Below the pieces are notes generated by a model, which saw nothing but the letters and a program-made list of their open reading frames with translations, was not told the DNA's origin and did no database searches. This document shows positions 1 through 9,907 of a DNA stretch of 64,000 bases, piece by piece. Each line of letters begins with the position of its first letter. Positions within the stretch are counted from its first letter, which is position 1. Origin of the DNA: Atriophallophorus winterbourni. Taxonomy: Eukaryota > Platyhelminthes > Trematoda > Plagiorchiida > Microphallidae. Position numbers and translations under genes: made by a program. Location of the stretch: NCBI GenBank assembly GCA_013407085.1, contig JACCGJ010005397.1:22298-86297 (forward strand), written 5' to 3'.

Positions 1-499
1 TTGTAACTTACTGTAGGAGTCGGACTGCAGCTTTGATTCAAATTTTGTTTGTAACTCATAATTCCTGCGGGACTGCAACTCATGTTCTGTAGTAGCCTCC
101 TTTGTTTTAATTTTTCAATTTCAATGAATCAAATTCGACTTTATTAACGGAATGAGACTGAATTTCTTCGAAGTTATTCACTAAACTTCGAACTGATTCG
201 TCTAAGCTTAAACCGTTGATCAGATGTAATGCGACTTTTTCTATGAATTGTAGCTGAATATTGAATAATTCTTGTATGAGGTCCAGCGTACTGATAGTTT
301 TGACACGTTAATGAATTGTTCCGCACCCCGTCGCCAATTGTTATATCTGTGATGTGCAACTATTGGCCCAGCTGTGGGTTCGACAGAACACAACTATAAC
401 TGAACTGCTGTATTGATCGAATGAATGAATATCACAATTTTTGTACAGATCGGTCGTGATTGATGATTGATCGATAGTTCGTTCGCCGTCTATACAACA
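1..499 (-). mobile_element. Short LTR element, left-arm copy (LTR 339-499)
   Basis: Reverse complement of 62249-62747. The LTR occupies 339-499, reads TG...CA on the minus strand and is followed inward by a tRNA-primer-like TGG site. Bases 1-338 are internal sequence up to the window edge. The body and 3' LTR, if present, lie beyond base 1. It is identical by eye to the right copy over at least the outer 360 bases. Confidence 0.75.
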
Positions 500-747
500 T
501 TAAGCTCTAGCGATATTTACGAAATCCATGCAGTGCTACATATATTATACCTTGTGATTCAAAGAGTTACACTGTACGCTCCGGAATATTGAGTATCACA
601 GGAATTATGTTCACACGACGGTAGTCTCAAGGATCTGAACGGCAACCAACCATGTAGTTAAGTAAACTTACCCCATTTATTCACGCTTTTGGCACACCTC
701 CTTCGGTTAGAGAATAGCGCTTCATGGAAACTCGCGCATTCGATCCT

Positions 748-1149
748 TTAGAATGGTTTTGTGGACTCACACACTAGTCTAGCGTTGCAAATATATTCGA
801 AGTGTAACACAAGATTATTACTTCTACCGAGAGTGGCAATGCAGACATCACCCTCGTCTGCTGTTGACTGCGAATGAATGATTGATTCCAAAACGAACGG
901 CAAATCTGATTCTAATCTCTGAATAAATTCGGACACATGTTTATGCAATTTGAGCATGTTGATAGGCTCACGGAATTCATGATCGAGTATGTGTTGTGGA
1001 TAAACTGATCTGCCAAAACGATTAATACAATTGATTTGCCCAATGACTAATAATTGGGAGCTTCGCATCTCTCCGGTGAAGGTTAAAGCATATAATAACC
1101 TGTCATGGAAATCTGCAATTTGACCACAGAGCCTGCATTGGAATTGCAC
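748..1149 (-). pseudogene. CR1 endonuclease fragment (left copy)
   Basis: 133 codons resembling the second half of a CR1 apurinic-like endonuclease. It carries a degenerate LVIGQINC in place of the usual MGDFN motif and ends in GRSNNLVLHFEYICNA, equivalent to the SDHxVLxFxYxC end of these domains. The catalytic Asp of MGDFN and the Asp-His pair are lost, so the domain is dead. It probably belongs to the same minus-strand CR1 as the ORF1 remnant at 3740-4851, separated by the plus-strand CR1 at 1370-3745. Its exact partner is 61599-62000. Confidence 0.7.
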
Positions 1150-1369
1150 AATCTTACGTTTTCAGTTAACCAGTTTCTGTAGAGTTTAAGTTAGACGTCG
1201 GGGAACAAGTATTTCTGTATGTGTCGACAAACACAGAATTTTTGAAACCGATTATCTTGGCAATTAATTACCACTGTTGACCATCTTGATATTTTCCTTC
1301 ATAAACTGTTTGGTCCTCTTTATTTTATCCAACGTCAGCCCAAATAATACTTATTAATGGTGCTTGACG

Positions 1370-3745
1370 TTCCGTCAAAAACACGATGAAGAAAAATGGT
1401 AGGAAGTCTGTTTATTTATGAAATTTGAAACTATGGTGCAGTTAGCATTGACTCGGTTAATACGACTGCGTGATTTGCCTCATCAAGTTAAACTCATACT
1501 GTTGAGGGTTTGCGAAGGAAATAAGCGTGACCTAAGAAACTACCTCCTGTATTTTTACGGACTCCGGCATTACAACAGGCAATGAGGTTTTCTGGCTGAT
1601 ACTATTTTTGTCGAAAAGGCCATTGGCGTTGATACTTTCAGACTGCGTTTCTCAACTAAATGAGTATATGCTTGATACTGCACGTTTTAACTAGAAATGA
1701 TAAAACCACAAAATCTCAGAAATTATTGTCCTTAGGAATAACAGATATACTGATATAAATGCAGCCCACTCTGCATTCAATATTGTCCGGATTAATGAAC
1801 CAAGAAATAAATCTTCACTTGGGACACACAATCAGCAATCGAACGGAAAGAAACCCTAAATAACTCTCGTTTGTGGACTGAAACCAGATGAGCAACCTAA
1901 TTTGGTCAAAAGAATATTCGACTTGCGCCTTTCAAGCTTGAAATACCGATATGCTACTAGACTCTTCAAAACAACAGAAAAGTACCGACTCTTCCGAAGT
2001 AGGCTCGAAAATGACAGTTTTCTCCTCACAGGACACCATTAATCTTTCTTCGATAGCTTTATGCTAATGCATATGCATGATTAACTAATGTGCCCAAATT
2101 GTCGATAGGTGTGAGACGAAACGACCTCAGTCAATCGCTATTTCTGCCCTGAATCTATATAATACAACTCAACTCGAAGAGTTCCTCTTCATTGAACCGA
2201 GATGTCATAGCAAAATCTCGACAATGAAAGACTTTAATCTTCCTAACTTGCCGTACACTAACAGAAAAATGATCAGAGCTACACTTCTTCTAACTTCCAG
2301 CAGCTATTGAATAAATTCCTTCTTATAATCACATGGAAAGCAATACAATATATAAAGCGACATATATGCAATCTAAGGTCAAGCAGATCGTGAAAAATGA
2401 AAAAGACTCCTGATCATACTGTCCCTACCTGATGAGTGCAAACAGCACGAAACCGGTCGTGGGGTGTGAATGACGGAAAAGCATGCAAATGAATATTTTA
2501 TTACATATGATAGCTCGCTATTTTGGAGCGACGATTCGGTCTTGAATTTCGACTACATATGTCGAGTGGAGCGAATAGAGGATACAACAAAAATCATCAG
2601 AATGGTGCCTATCTAAATTATCAAACGCCTTAAGTTTAATTAACGATTGGCAAATTGAAGGCATTGGAGTAAAACAAACAATGTTCCATCAATTTGACCA
2701 AACTTAGCCGGGAAATCACCTCTAACTCAGCATTTGTACCTAAACAGTGTATAAAAGCATTTGGATTTGAAATCCGCAATCGCACTCGGTAATTGATTAA
2801 AATGCGAGAGATCGCTTGGAGAAACCATCGACAGTTAACCAACAAAACCCCGTGGGTAACCTCTCGCGCAATTAGGACGCATGGTATAAATCATATTAGT
2901 GGAAACAAAATACAGTATCAAGGAGATTGAAATGGAGCGCAATCCACATTCCTTCACCAGATTTTGAACAAGCCGTTTTCAGTGAAGTCAGGTTTGCGGC
3001 CTTACAGTCGCAATCTTGAATGATCACAAATGCAGCCGACACCGTTGATGTTCTAATAAATTATATTGCTACAGTTTTTTGTGCGAAGCAAAGCGTGCAT
3101 ATACAACTGGATCGAGAAGTAACGCATAATGAGACATTGAACACAATAAAAATTACTCAAGAAGAGGTGCTGGGAACTCTACTATCGTTGAATCCCAGAA
3201 AATCTCTTGGTTATGATAAAATTACCCACAATATACTCAAGCATTGTGCACAAATTGTATGCGGACCTCTGTCTCAGTTATTCTGCGAACCACTGTCGCA
3301 AAATTACTCACCGATATAATGAAAATCCGCGCAAAGTACAGGCTCGTTACATTGTTGTCCGCCTTATACTAGGTGCTCGAAAAGATCGTGTTGAACAAAC
3401 TGAGCAAATACCTTGAAGGAAATAAAATATCTTCGGGAGCGCAACACGGTTTTATAAAGGGATACTACTACATTACTAAACTTATCTAACAATGCACGAC
3501 TGGACTCCAGCACAAGATGTTGGGAATACCATCCATGTATGTTACATTGATATGTCACGAATGTTTGATCGAGTAAACCGAGGTAATTTCTTGCAGAAGC
3601 TGAAACGTTGTGGTATCACTGGCAGACCTTCAGCATCGTTAGAATATTACTAGACTGATCGAACTGTTTCAGTCTTTTTTGACGGTGCTTCATGGAAGTC
3701 GGTAGCCGTGACATTAGCAGTGTTGTAATCTCACCAAATCAGCAG
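1370..3745 (+). mobile_element. Decayed CR1 retrotransposon (left copy)
   Basis: Relics appear in the expected order on the plus strand. An ORF1 core lies at about 1376-1580, with segments such as LALTRLIRL and LLRVCEGNKRDLRNYLL that match the ORF1 of the central CR1. EN pieces follow: DFNLPNLP near 2230 and SVLNFDYICR near 2530. The RT start is at 3020-3319 (LLSLNPRKSLGYDKIT), then HGFIKG and CYIDMSRMFDRVN, fading out at DGAS near 3700. Stops and frameshifts are frequent and no RT active-site motif remains. A hammerhead unit sits inside the EN region at 2423. It appears inserted into the minus-strand CR1 whose ORF1 and EN flank it. Confidence 0.7.
2423..2464 (+). ncRNA. Hammerhead ribozyme, type I minimal (left copy)
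   Basis: All conserved parts can be read: stem I strand CCCTAC (2423-2428), core CTGATGA (2429-2435), stem II GTGC with loop AAACA and GCAC (2436-2448), GAAA (2449-2452), a minimal stem III CCGG, the cleavage triplet GTC (2456-2458), and the stem I partner GTGGGG (2459-2464). Stem I pairs over six positions, including one G-U. Cleavage would fall after 2458. The very short stem III is typical of metazoan retroelement hammerheads such as those of Penelope-like elements, but no such reverse transcriptase is visible nearby. Confidence 0.8.
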
Positions 3746-4851
3746 ATTTTTAAAAGGATATTGATACCTTGTTCACCCTTAACCCGTGCATCAAACCAAA
3801 TTATAAATCTACACCCAATCCATCTAACGTTGTCATTCCAACAATCGAAAACGATTTTTGTCTTTGGAATATTACCTGATTCTTGAGCTGCTTTGTAAGA
3901 AACCAAATCCTGTTTTTGCTTGGCATTTTATTCTTATATTACCTGTGGATTTTCTAAAACTTTATGCTTGTTAGACCATTAAAATCGAATTGAATTAAAA
4001 TGATCCCAACCATTTAGTTTTCATTGTCTGTCACACCACGTTACGTTCGTATATACAAGTTTGTGTATGTGATTACATACTCGGAGCATATACGCATTCA
4101 GTACGAATTTTTCAATGTACTTTTCCCTTACACATATGATCCCAAGCAAGCGTTGTTTGTCTTGATTCAAGGAATTCGCGTGACGAGACAGAAAATTTAC
4201 CGATGCAAATTCTAAGGCAATTCGATTGAAAATACCAAACCAATTTTCAAGAACATGTTTTTGCGTTTCTTGTGAGACTGTGATATCTCACTCGGCAACA
4301 TTAGTGTGGATAACACTCAACTTCTTCCCGTGCTATATAGAATTTTGGCTTCTTATAATGTGACACGGTTGGGCTCGGAAATTCTTCTTTGCGTGAAGTT
4401 CAGACTCACAACTCCCGTCAAACACTTAACTGCTTTCGCCACCATCCGGTCAAATGTGGGCATGTTAAAGTGTGACGCATGCATTACAAGCTTTTGGGCA
4501 GTAACCTATTAGTTTGTAATTAGAGTTACATTGATTATGTTTTTCATCGGTTCAGTCAGTTGAAAAATTCATTATGCCAGTCCATTTAGGCATTTTCAAT
4601 TTAATTGTCAGCAGTGATTGGCTCAAAGAATGTCACTGTTGTTCTGGTTTGGCATGGTTGGTAAAGTAACAAACACTGGGACAAATGTCTTCAGTAATAC
4701 TTTTTACCAAATCCGAGGTCAGCGATTTGCCGCGTTTTGCAATCGATTTTGTCAAGCAAGCGTAAAACGTGACAGACATGGCTTTAGGAAAAACCGCCGT
4801 TAAGCAAACCGTACACGTGCAGCACGAAGCACGTTGATCTATTTTCAGCAT
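3740..4851 (-). pseudogene. CR1 ORF1 remnant with broken PHD finger (left copy)
   Basis: Reading on the minus strand from 4851 gives CTCTVCLTAVFPKAMSVTFY followed by SLTSDLVKSITEDICPSVCY. This aligns with the PHD-type finger of the central CR1 ORF1 (CAVCRKSVSPKAKSVTCYDC, then SLTSDLVSIINGDDCPGVCY), with several zinc ligands replaced. Further on, near 4120, a segment like EKFVLNAYMLRV matches the DIENVLLNAYLL region of CR1 ORF1. ORF1 is an RNA-binding chaperone in this clade; this copy is non-functional. Confidence 0.7.
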
Positions 4852-5225
4852 CGTTCAGTGAGTTTTGTGTACAGCACTGTTCAGTGGTATGTGCTTAATC
4901 TGTGGTTCTCTCTACCGATCGAAGATAAATAAGTGGAAGATTAGCATTGAATCGTGCGATAAGCTTCGGCAGTTTATCACACGATGTTGAAAATATTAAT
5001 AGTCAAACAAGGAGTATAAGATTGCGTTGATTCTCTTTATGTGTTTCACCCAGAACAAGATTTAACATAACATCATTTCGGTTTGTGATTAACTATTCCA
5101 CGTACGTCGTAAGGAATTGCAGACATTACCAGCGGGATTACACGAATACTCGGTCACGATGTTTGATCATAATTGGATATGTCATTTTTTCAAACTCACA
5201 ACGATGCTCTCTTTCATTTTTGCAG

Positions 5226-5472
5226 ATTCAACCTCTCCTAGACATGTTCAATCATGTTGAAGTCAAGGCATATAAGAAAGGAAGACAGTTAGACAAAAAA
5301 CTGGTCTTTGGAATGCTGGTTCATTTACAAATCCCTAAGAAACCGAATAATCTCCAGGGGTTCTGGTTAGCTGAACCTTGGGTTTTGTATGCAAAACTGT
5401 TGAACGATAATCTGGATAAGCGTCCTAGCGAATGTAAAAAAAATTTCGAATTTGAATCTTTAGATGTCAGCG
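5226..5472 (+). pseudogene. Exon-like block A of an unidentified host gene (left copy)
   Basis: A pyrimidine-rich acceptor (ctctctttcatttttgcag) precedes 5226 and a consensus donor gtaagt starts at 5473. The 247-base block is open in the frame starting at 5226 (IQPLLDMFNHVEVKAYKKGR ... FESLDVS). No domain is recognised. It ends in phase 1, but the next block begins in phase 0, so at least one exon would be missing or the blocks belong to different genes. It is identical to 57276-57522 in the other arm. Whether it is a live exon or a duplicated relic cannot be told from sequence alone. Confidence 0.45.
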
Positions 5473-7347
5473 GTAAGTTTCATTTGTGTTCATGTGTAGC
5501 TGGAATCGAAGAAGATAATTGAATTTTACCGCAACATTTATAGATCAAATATTCATATACTGGTGATTTAATCACAATTAAACAAGGACCATTAATGTCA
5601 CATGCAAATTTTATAGTGATAACAGGAAAGAAAGGCCTAAAACAAGAACTAAATCAATCAAGGTGCTTAAGTATATATGTATTTCATTTTTAATTCCAAT
5701 GATGTTCTACCGGAGAAAACACAACACATATTGCACTTTGTAAAAAAAACCTAGAAAAAATGGTGAAGAACTATTTTTAAAACTCAAAAATATTGTGTTC
5801 CACAAGTTATTGTAACAGTGAAATTGGTTTCAAAATGTCCACATACATTAATTTAATAAACGGTTGATGAGAATAAAATTTAATGAAAAAAGAGAAATTT
5901 ACAATAGTTGTCCCTTATTATTCCTTATTAATACAATCGTTCGTATTTCATAACGGAAAACCACTAGCGGATCCTAATTTAATTGGTGAGCGTTTATTTC
6001 TCAAACCCATTTGCACACATTGCAATTATTGCGATAATAACTTTAAAGTATACCCATTCACTCAATCATAGGGTTGATAAAATTTTAATAATGTCATATC
6101 TAATCGATGGATTTCTCTCACATTTCTATGGTTATAAACATTGAATTTGCGTTATAGTTTTGACGTCGTTAGGTCTGTAATAATGATTAGATTGAATGAT
6201 CTACATCACACATGGACAACACCAGAGTGGATGCAAAGACAAATGAACGGGCAGATCGAATCAAGGAGAGCACCAACGACGGAGTTACACTCCGCAATAA
6301 GGTTACTTAATCCGATAATTGTAAATTTTTGCTGAATTTATTGGACACTGATTAGTGTTATAACAATTCATAAGCCTTACTTTTCCCAACGGTCAAAATG
6401 TCAATGTAAGGGGATCAGAAAGATTATGTTATTTGAATGGTGGCGAAATCGCAAATATTGTAATATCATATATTCCGTTGTTCACTGTGGTTTCGAATAC
6501 AATTTAAACACCATAAGCAATATTACTCGTTTCGCTATTCACGTCCAATTGTCCCGTGAGTTCAAATTCAATTGCGAGTTTACCCTTGAGCTCTGAATAA
6601 CAAAACACAAGAGTACGCCAAATCATCGAAGGGTCTATTACGTAATTTGCGCTCGTTCCTAATAAACATTACAATGCGCACCGACAGCTCTTGCTAGGGT
6701 TAGCCAAATAATTTCAAGTAATCAAGAATCAATGTGAACCTACATACATCAATGATTACCAATGGAAAATTTATTCCAATTTCTTTTACATTTCTCTTTT
6801 CCCACTACTACTATTTCAATCGAGTAAAATAATTTAACGCGTGATCTATGTTAATTTAACTCAACTTAACACGAATTACATATGATCAGTTCGGTTAAAA
6901 TCATGATTTGCGGATTTCGTTTCACGAAATGTTTTACTAATTGGGAGAATATAGCTTCTTATTGATATTTCATGTTAACTTCTTCAACCCTCAGTATACC
7001 ACGTGCAACTGGAATTGGATTCGGAATTGGTATCCAAAGCAGGGTCACGCTGTGGTTATGTGAGTTAATGTAGTTTAAACTCTGTGAACGTTTGAAATGA
7101 AACGTACCCTCATACATAACACTAGGTACTTGTATGTATCACAAATCAATAACTGCTACGTATTAATCAGTTCATCTGTATACCTGTAAATTTATGACAA
7201 AACATGATACATTTCAAATATCGATTTTGTGATGCTCGACGCGTGCCACGTGGTTATAATTATGTCATCCTATTTTTGGAAAAGAAATTTGATAGCTTTA
7301 AATAATTTACTTTATCTTTTCTGTAACAATTATTTTGATTGTTCCAG
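5473..7347 (+). other. Intron-like stretch, no gene recognised; carries the left-arm deletion
   Basis: AT-rich sequence without credible coding content. Near 6140-6247 lies a residual CR1 3' coding fragment whose end is deleted at a shared AAAT relative to the right arm. From 6400 to about 7340 it differs from the right arm at roughly 8 percent of positions by eye, much more than the flanks. Confidence 0.5.
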
Positions 7348-7582
7348 GTCACACAACAGCTTGGAACATATGAACATTTATGGGGAAACTGCAGAGAGGT
7401 TGACACAGGCATAACACCCCCTCCCGACAAATATGTGTTCATCGAGCTCCAATTCCAGTCGGAATATACCAATCCTGTCTATCATGGCTCGTTCGAACAT
7501 CAACTTAACTTCCAGAGCATTTTGTCGGATCGATTTAACACTACTGTGGTGGCATGGCAAATCGTGCCCATACCGTGCGAAT
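7348..7582 (+). pseudogene. Exon-like block B (left copy, frame open)
   Basis: The acceptor tgattgttccag ends at 7347 and the donor gtgagt starts at 7583. The frame is open for 78 codons (CREVDTGITPPPDKYVFIEL ... VVAWQIVPIPCE) and ends in phase 1, which matches the start of block C. The right-arm partner (54930-55156) is 227 rather than 235 bases long, so its frame is broken. The protein family is not recognised. Retention of splice sites and phase suggests a genuine host-gene exon, at least until recently. Confidence 0.45.
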
Positions 7583-7661
7583 GTGAGTTGTAGACCAAAG
7601 CCTGTAGACAATCTACCAGTTATTCGCGTGATGAAACTGTCAATTGTTGTTTACTTTTTAG

Positions 7662-7700
7662 ATTATTTAGGACATATAGAACAACAACAACAAATACTGG
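7662..7700 (+). pseudogene. Exon-like block C, CAA-rich (left copy)
   Basis: Acceptor tttactttttag before 7662 and donor gtgagt from 7701. The 39 bases join blocks B and D in phase and would add YLGHIEQQQQILG. In the right arm (54806-54850) the CAA run is two repeats longer, so the difference preserves the frame. Confidence 0.45.
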
Positions 7701-8169
7701 GTGAGTTTGAAATTCTATAAATTAAAACGGCACACTTTGCATTTTGTCTGAAATTGTGATTGAAATAAGCTTTCGCTTTTTTATTTGAAAACATGTGATC
7801 TTTTGAATTCTTGTGCGATACATAATGTACATGAGCGCCTCACGAAATGAGCGCACAAAACAGTAGTGTTTGCCGAATTTAACATAAGTTCATTTAGTAG
7901 ATGTTTCGTTGAAATGGTACATGGAATTATTTGTTAGTCTGTTAGGTGTGTGATGGAACTGAATGCAAATGCGCATCTTTGTTGAGGATCATGTGATTAC
8001 AACCATTTACAAGGGCATGGGTAGATATATGATATAACAGGACGTCGTTCAAATTCTATCCAACAGTAGATCACGAAGTCCAACTAGTTTATTTGTTAGC
8101 CTAGTTTCTCACTAGCAGATCTTGAGTTGATTACATTGAAAAAATGAATCTCGGTGAACATTTGCACTC

Positions 8170-8250
8170 TAGTTAAAGCCAACCTCTTTTGATTGCAAAC
8201 AGCACGAAACCGTACGTGTGATCTGTGCAACGGAATGCAATGCAATGCAA
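8170..8250 (+). ncRNA. Hammerhead relic lacking the CTGATGA box (left copy)
   Basis: The segment gcaaacagcacgaaaccg followed by tacgtgtga matches the 3' half (stem II loop, GAAA and triplet region) of the hammerhead at 2423, and the downstream tgcaacggaatgcaatgc resembles its 3' flank. The CTGATGA box is not recognisable, so it is a dead copy. The right copy (54258-54330 region, minus) differs slightly. Confidence 0.5.
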
Positions 8251-8382
8251 ATTTAAACTATTCTCCGATTTGATTGTAACTTAAGTATCCAAATGTTGTT
8301 ACAATCACTTTCAACGATAATGTTCGATGATAAACTTGAATTGAACTCACATGCAAAAAGATTTTGATTTTCAATTCCCCAG

Positions 8383-8438
8383 AGCTTTCGGTGATCTACA
8401 CAAGCTGGACTACCGATACCAATGAAATGTGTAAATAT
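8383..8438 (+). pseudogene. Exon-like block D (left copy)
   Basis: Acceptor tttcaattccccag and donor gtaagt at 8439. Read in the phase left by block C it encodes ELSVIYTSWTTDTNEMCKY and ends in phase 0, again compatible with block E. The partner at 54069-54124 in the right arm has matching splice sites. Confidence 0.45.
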
Positions 8439-8653
8439 GTAAGTTTAAGTCGGACAATGCAATTGGTTTTTGAATTTGATTTTAAATATTTTCGCGTAAT
8501 GGAACCGTATAAAGGCAAAAATTCAATCGTTCATGAAAACAACAGATTTAGTGTCGAAAATCCAAATTCTTTTATTTCACATTAGGATGAAGTGAGGAAA
8601 AATAAATTCTATCTCCCAATACAATGTTTGCATTCAATAAAAATTACATCCAG

Positions 8654-8905
8654 CTTCGTTTACGTTTCCAATTGTTTAAATCGTTCGAATTGGCTGAAGG
8701 AAGCGGAATGAAATTGAATAAACAAGATTCATGTTCAGAAATTAACGTTCATTGTTCGAAAAGCGATTGCGTGAATTATAAATGCTGTGGATTTAGCATC
8801 CTACATTTGAGGCAAAAATGGTCTCGTTTGAATCGTTCGCATGAAAGTCGTCTATAATTATACCAGACTTTAATTGCAAGTGAAAATGAAATGACGAATA
8901 ATCAG
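8654..8905 (+). pseudogene. Exon-like block E, Cys-rich; integrin-alpha-like spacing (left copy)
   Basis: Begins after a weak acceptor (acatccag) and ends at gtaata from 8906. Read in the phase of block D it gives LRLRFQLFKSFELAEG, then EINVHCSKSDCVNYKCCGF, then SRL followed by an in-frame TAA (8855-8857). The Cys spacing, followed by a C-x-G and later an SRL where integrin alpha stalks have S-R-L-W, is reminiscent of the membrane-proximal integrin alpha region. If so, the TAA sits at the usual Trp. Both arms share the stop. The family call is speculative; alternatively the TAA is the real end of an unrelated protein. Confidence 0.3.
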
Positions 8906-9209
8906 GTAATATCTCGTATAGTTCAGTTGAAAACAAACGACTTTTTCATAAGTAGATTTCATCCAATCGTTATGCAAGGTTACGTTTTGCAAATTAGAAT
9001 AAAATTTAATGACGTTAGCATCGTTAACTATATATTCGTCATGGGATTCCAAAGTGAGCACCCACGTACGGAATGAAAAATATCGGCGAGAGCTAATACC
9101 GGAATGCTGGGCATTTTATTATCGTTGAGTCGCTGCGTGCATGTTCTGATTAATGACGATTTAACACATTTTCTTGGGGGTATTGACCCATTATAATTAC
9201 TACACACAG

Positions 9210-9420
9210 GTTGCTCAACAATTTCAACTCGAAGAAGGGCGCTATAATGCACACCAAAAGCTATTCCTGGTCAAAAGGATCTATTCGAAGTAGCATTAGA
9301 GCTCGAGGCTTCTACTCTCTTTGCCAATGAATTCGCCGAGTTGGAACACACCGTTACTACTGAAATCAAAACTGGATATAGGCAGCCAAAGATAGCTTTC
9401 TTATACGTCTCCCACTAAAG
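9210..9420 (+). pseudogene. Exon-like block F, frame-broken (left copy)
   Basis: Acceptor ttactacacacag before 9210 and donor gtaaat after 9420. No single frame stays open. The right copy (53085-53297) is open at its start (GRYKCTPKAIPGQKDLFEVA) but breaks later at a different place. Reading the open part of each arm gives an acidic-helix-like stretch (EVALELEA) and then VAVLIRLPLK. A weak resemblance to the N-terminal third of ribosomal protein eS7 was noted but is not convincing. Both copies look like decaying exons. Confidence 0.35.
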
Positions 9421-9907
9421 GTAAATACGGAAATGCGAAATGTTACGCATGATGTTTCGCATAAATAAAAAAGCATTTTGGAAAACAAAATTTCTTTTGA
9501 TATCTTTAAATCCTGAAACTTGAACGGAAGTATTGATAAATGATAGAAAATAACAAACTAAATTCATGAGGAAATAATTAAAATTGCGCAAGCATTCATG
9601 GGTCCTATTACAGCGTAAATTATTCATAGACATCAGGAATGCATCATTTGTAAATCTTGGAGATTATACATTCAACATCATCAGTACACTGTACTTTTAC
9701 AACTTTAAAAAGCCGTATTTATCTACAAATCAAGGTATCCAAAAAGCTAAATATTCTTAATTTTTAATCTAACGAAGCATTGCAAATGTTTGCGACAGAA
9801 ATCAATTATGCGAGAATTGAGCGTCAAAAATATCAGCATTGCTCATATAGAATTCGTGGATACCTAGGAATATATATATATATATATATATCGAAATACT
9901 TAAAACA
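9421..9907. other. Intergenic, AT-rich, ends in a (TA)n tract
   Basis: No coding signal. A pure TA run lies at about 9870-9891, immediately before the decayed RTE. The mirrored stretch is 52597-53084, with a TA run near 52611-52636. Confidence 0.6.

Noticed and set aside
9210..9420. Block F as ribosomal protein eS7
   Set aside because: Only a weak pattern (acidic helix then a beta-strand-like VAVLIRLPLK) fits; the rest does not.
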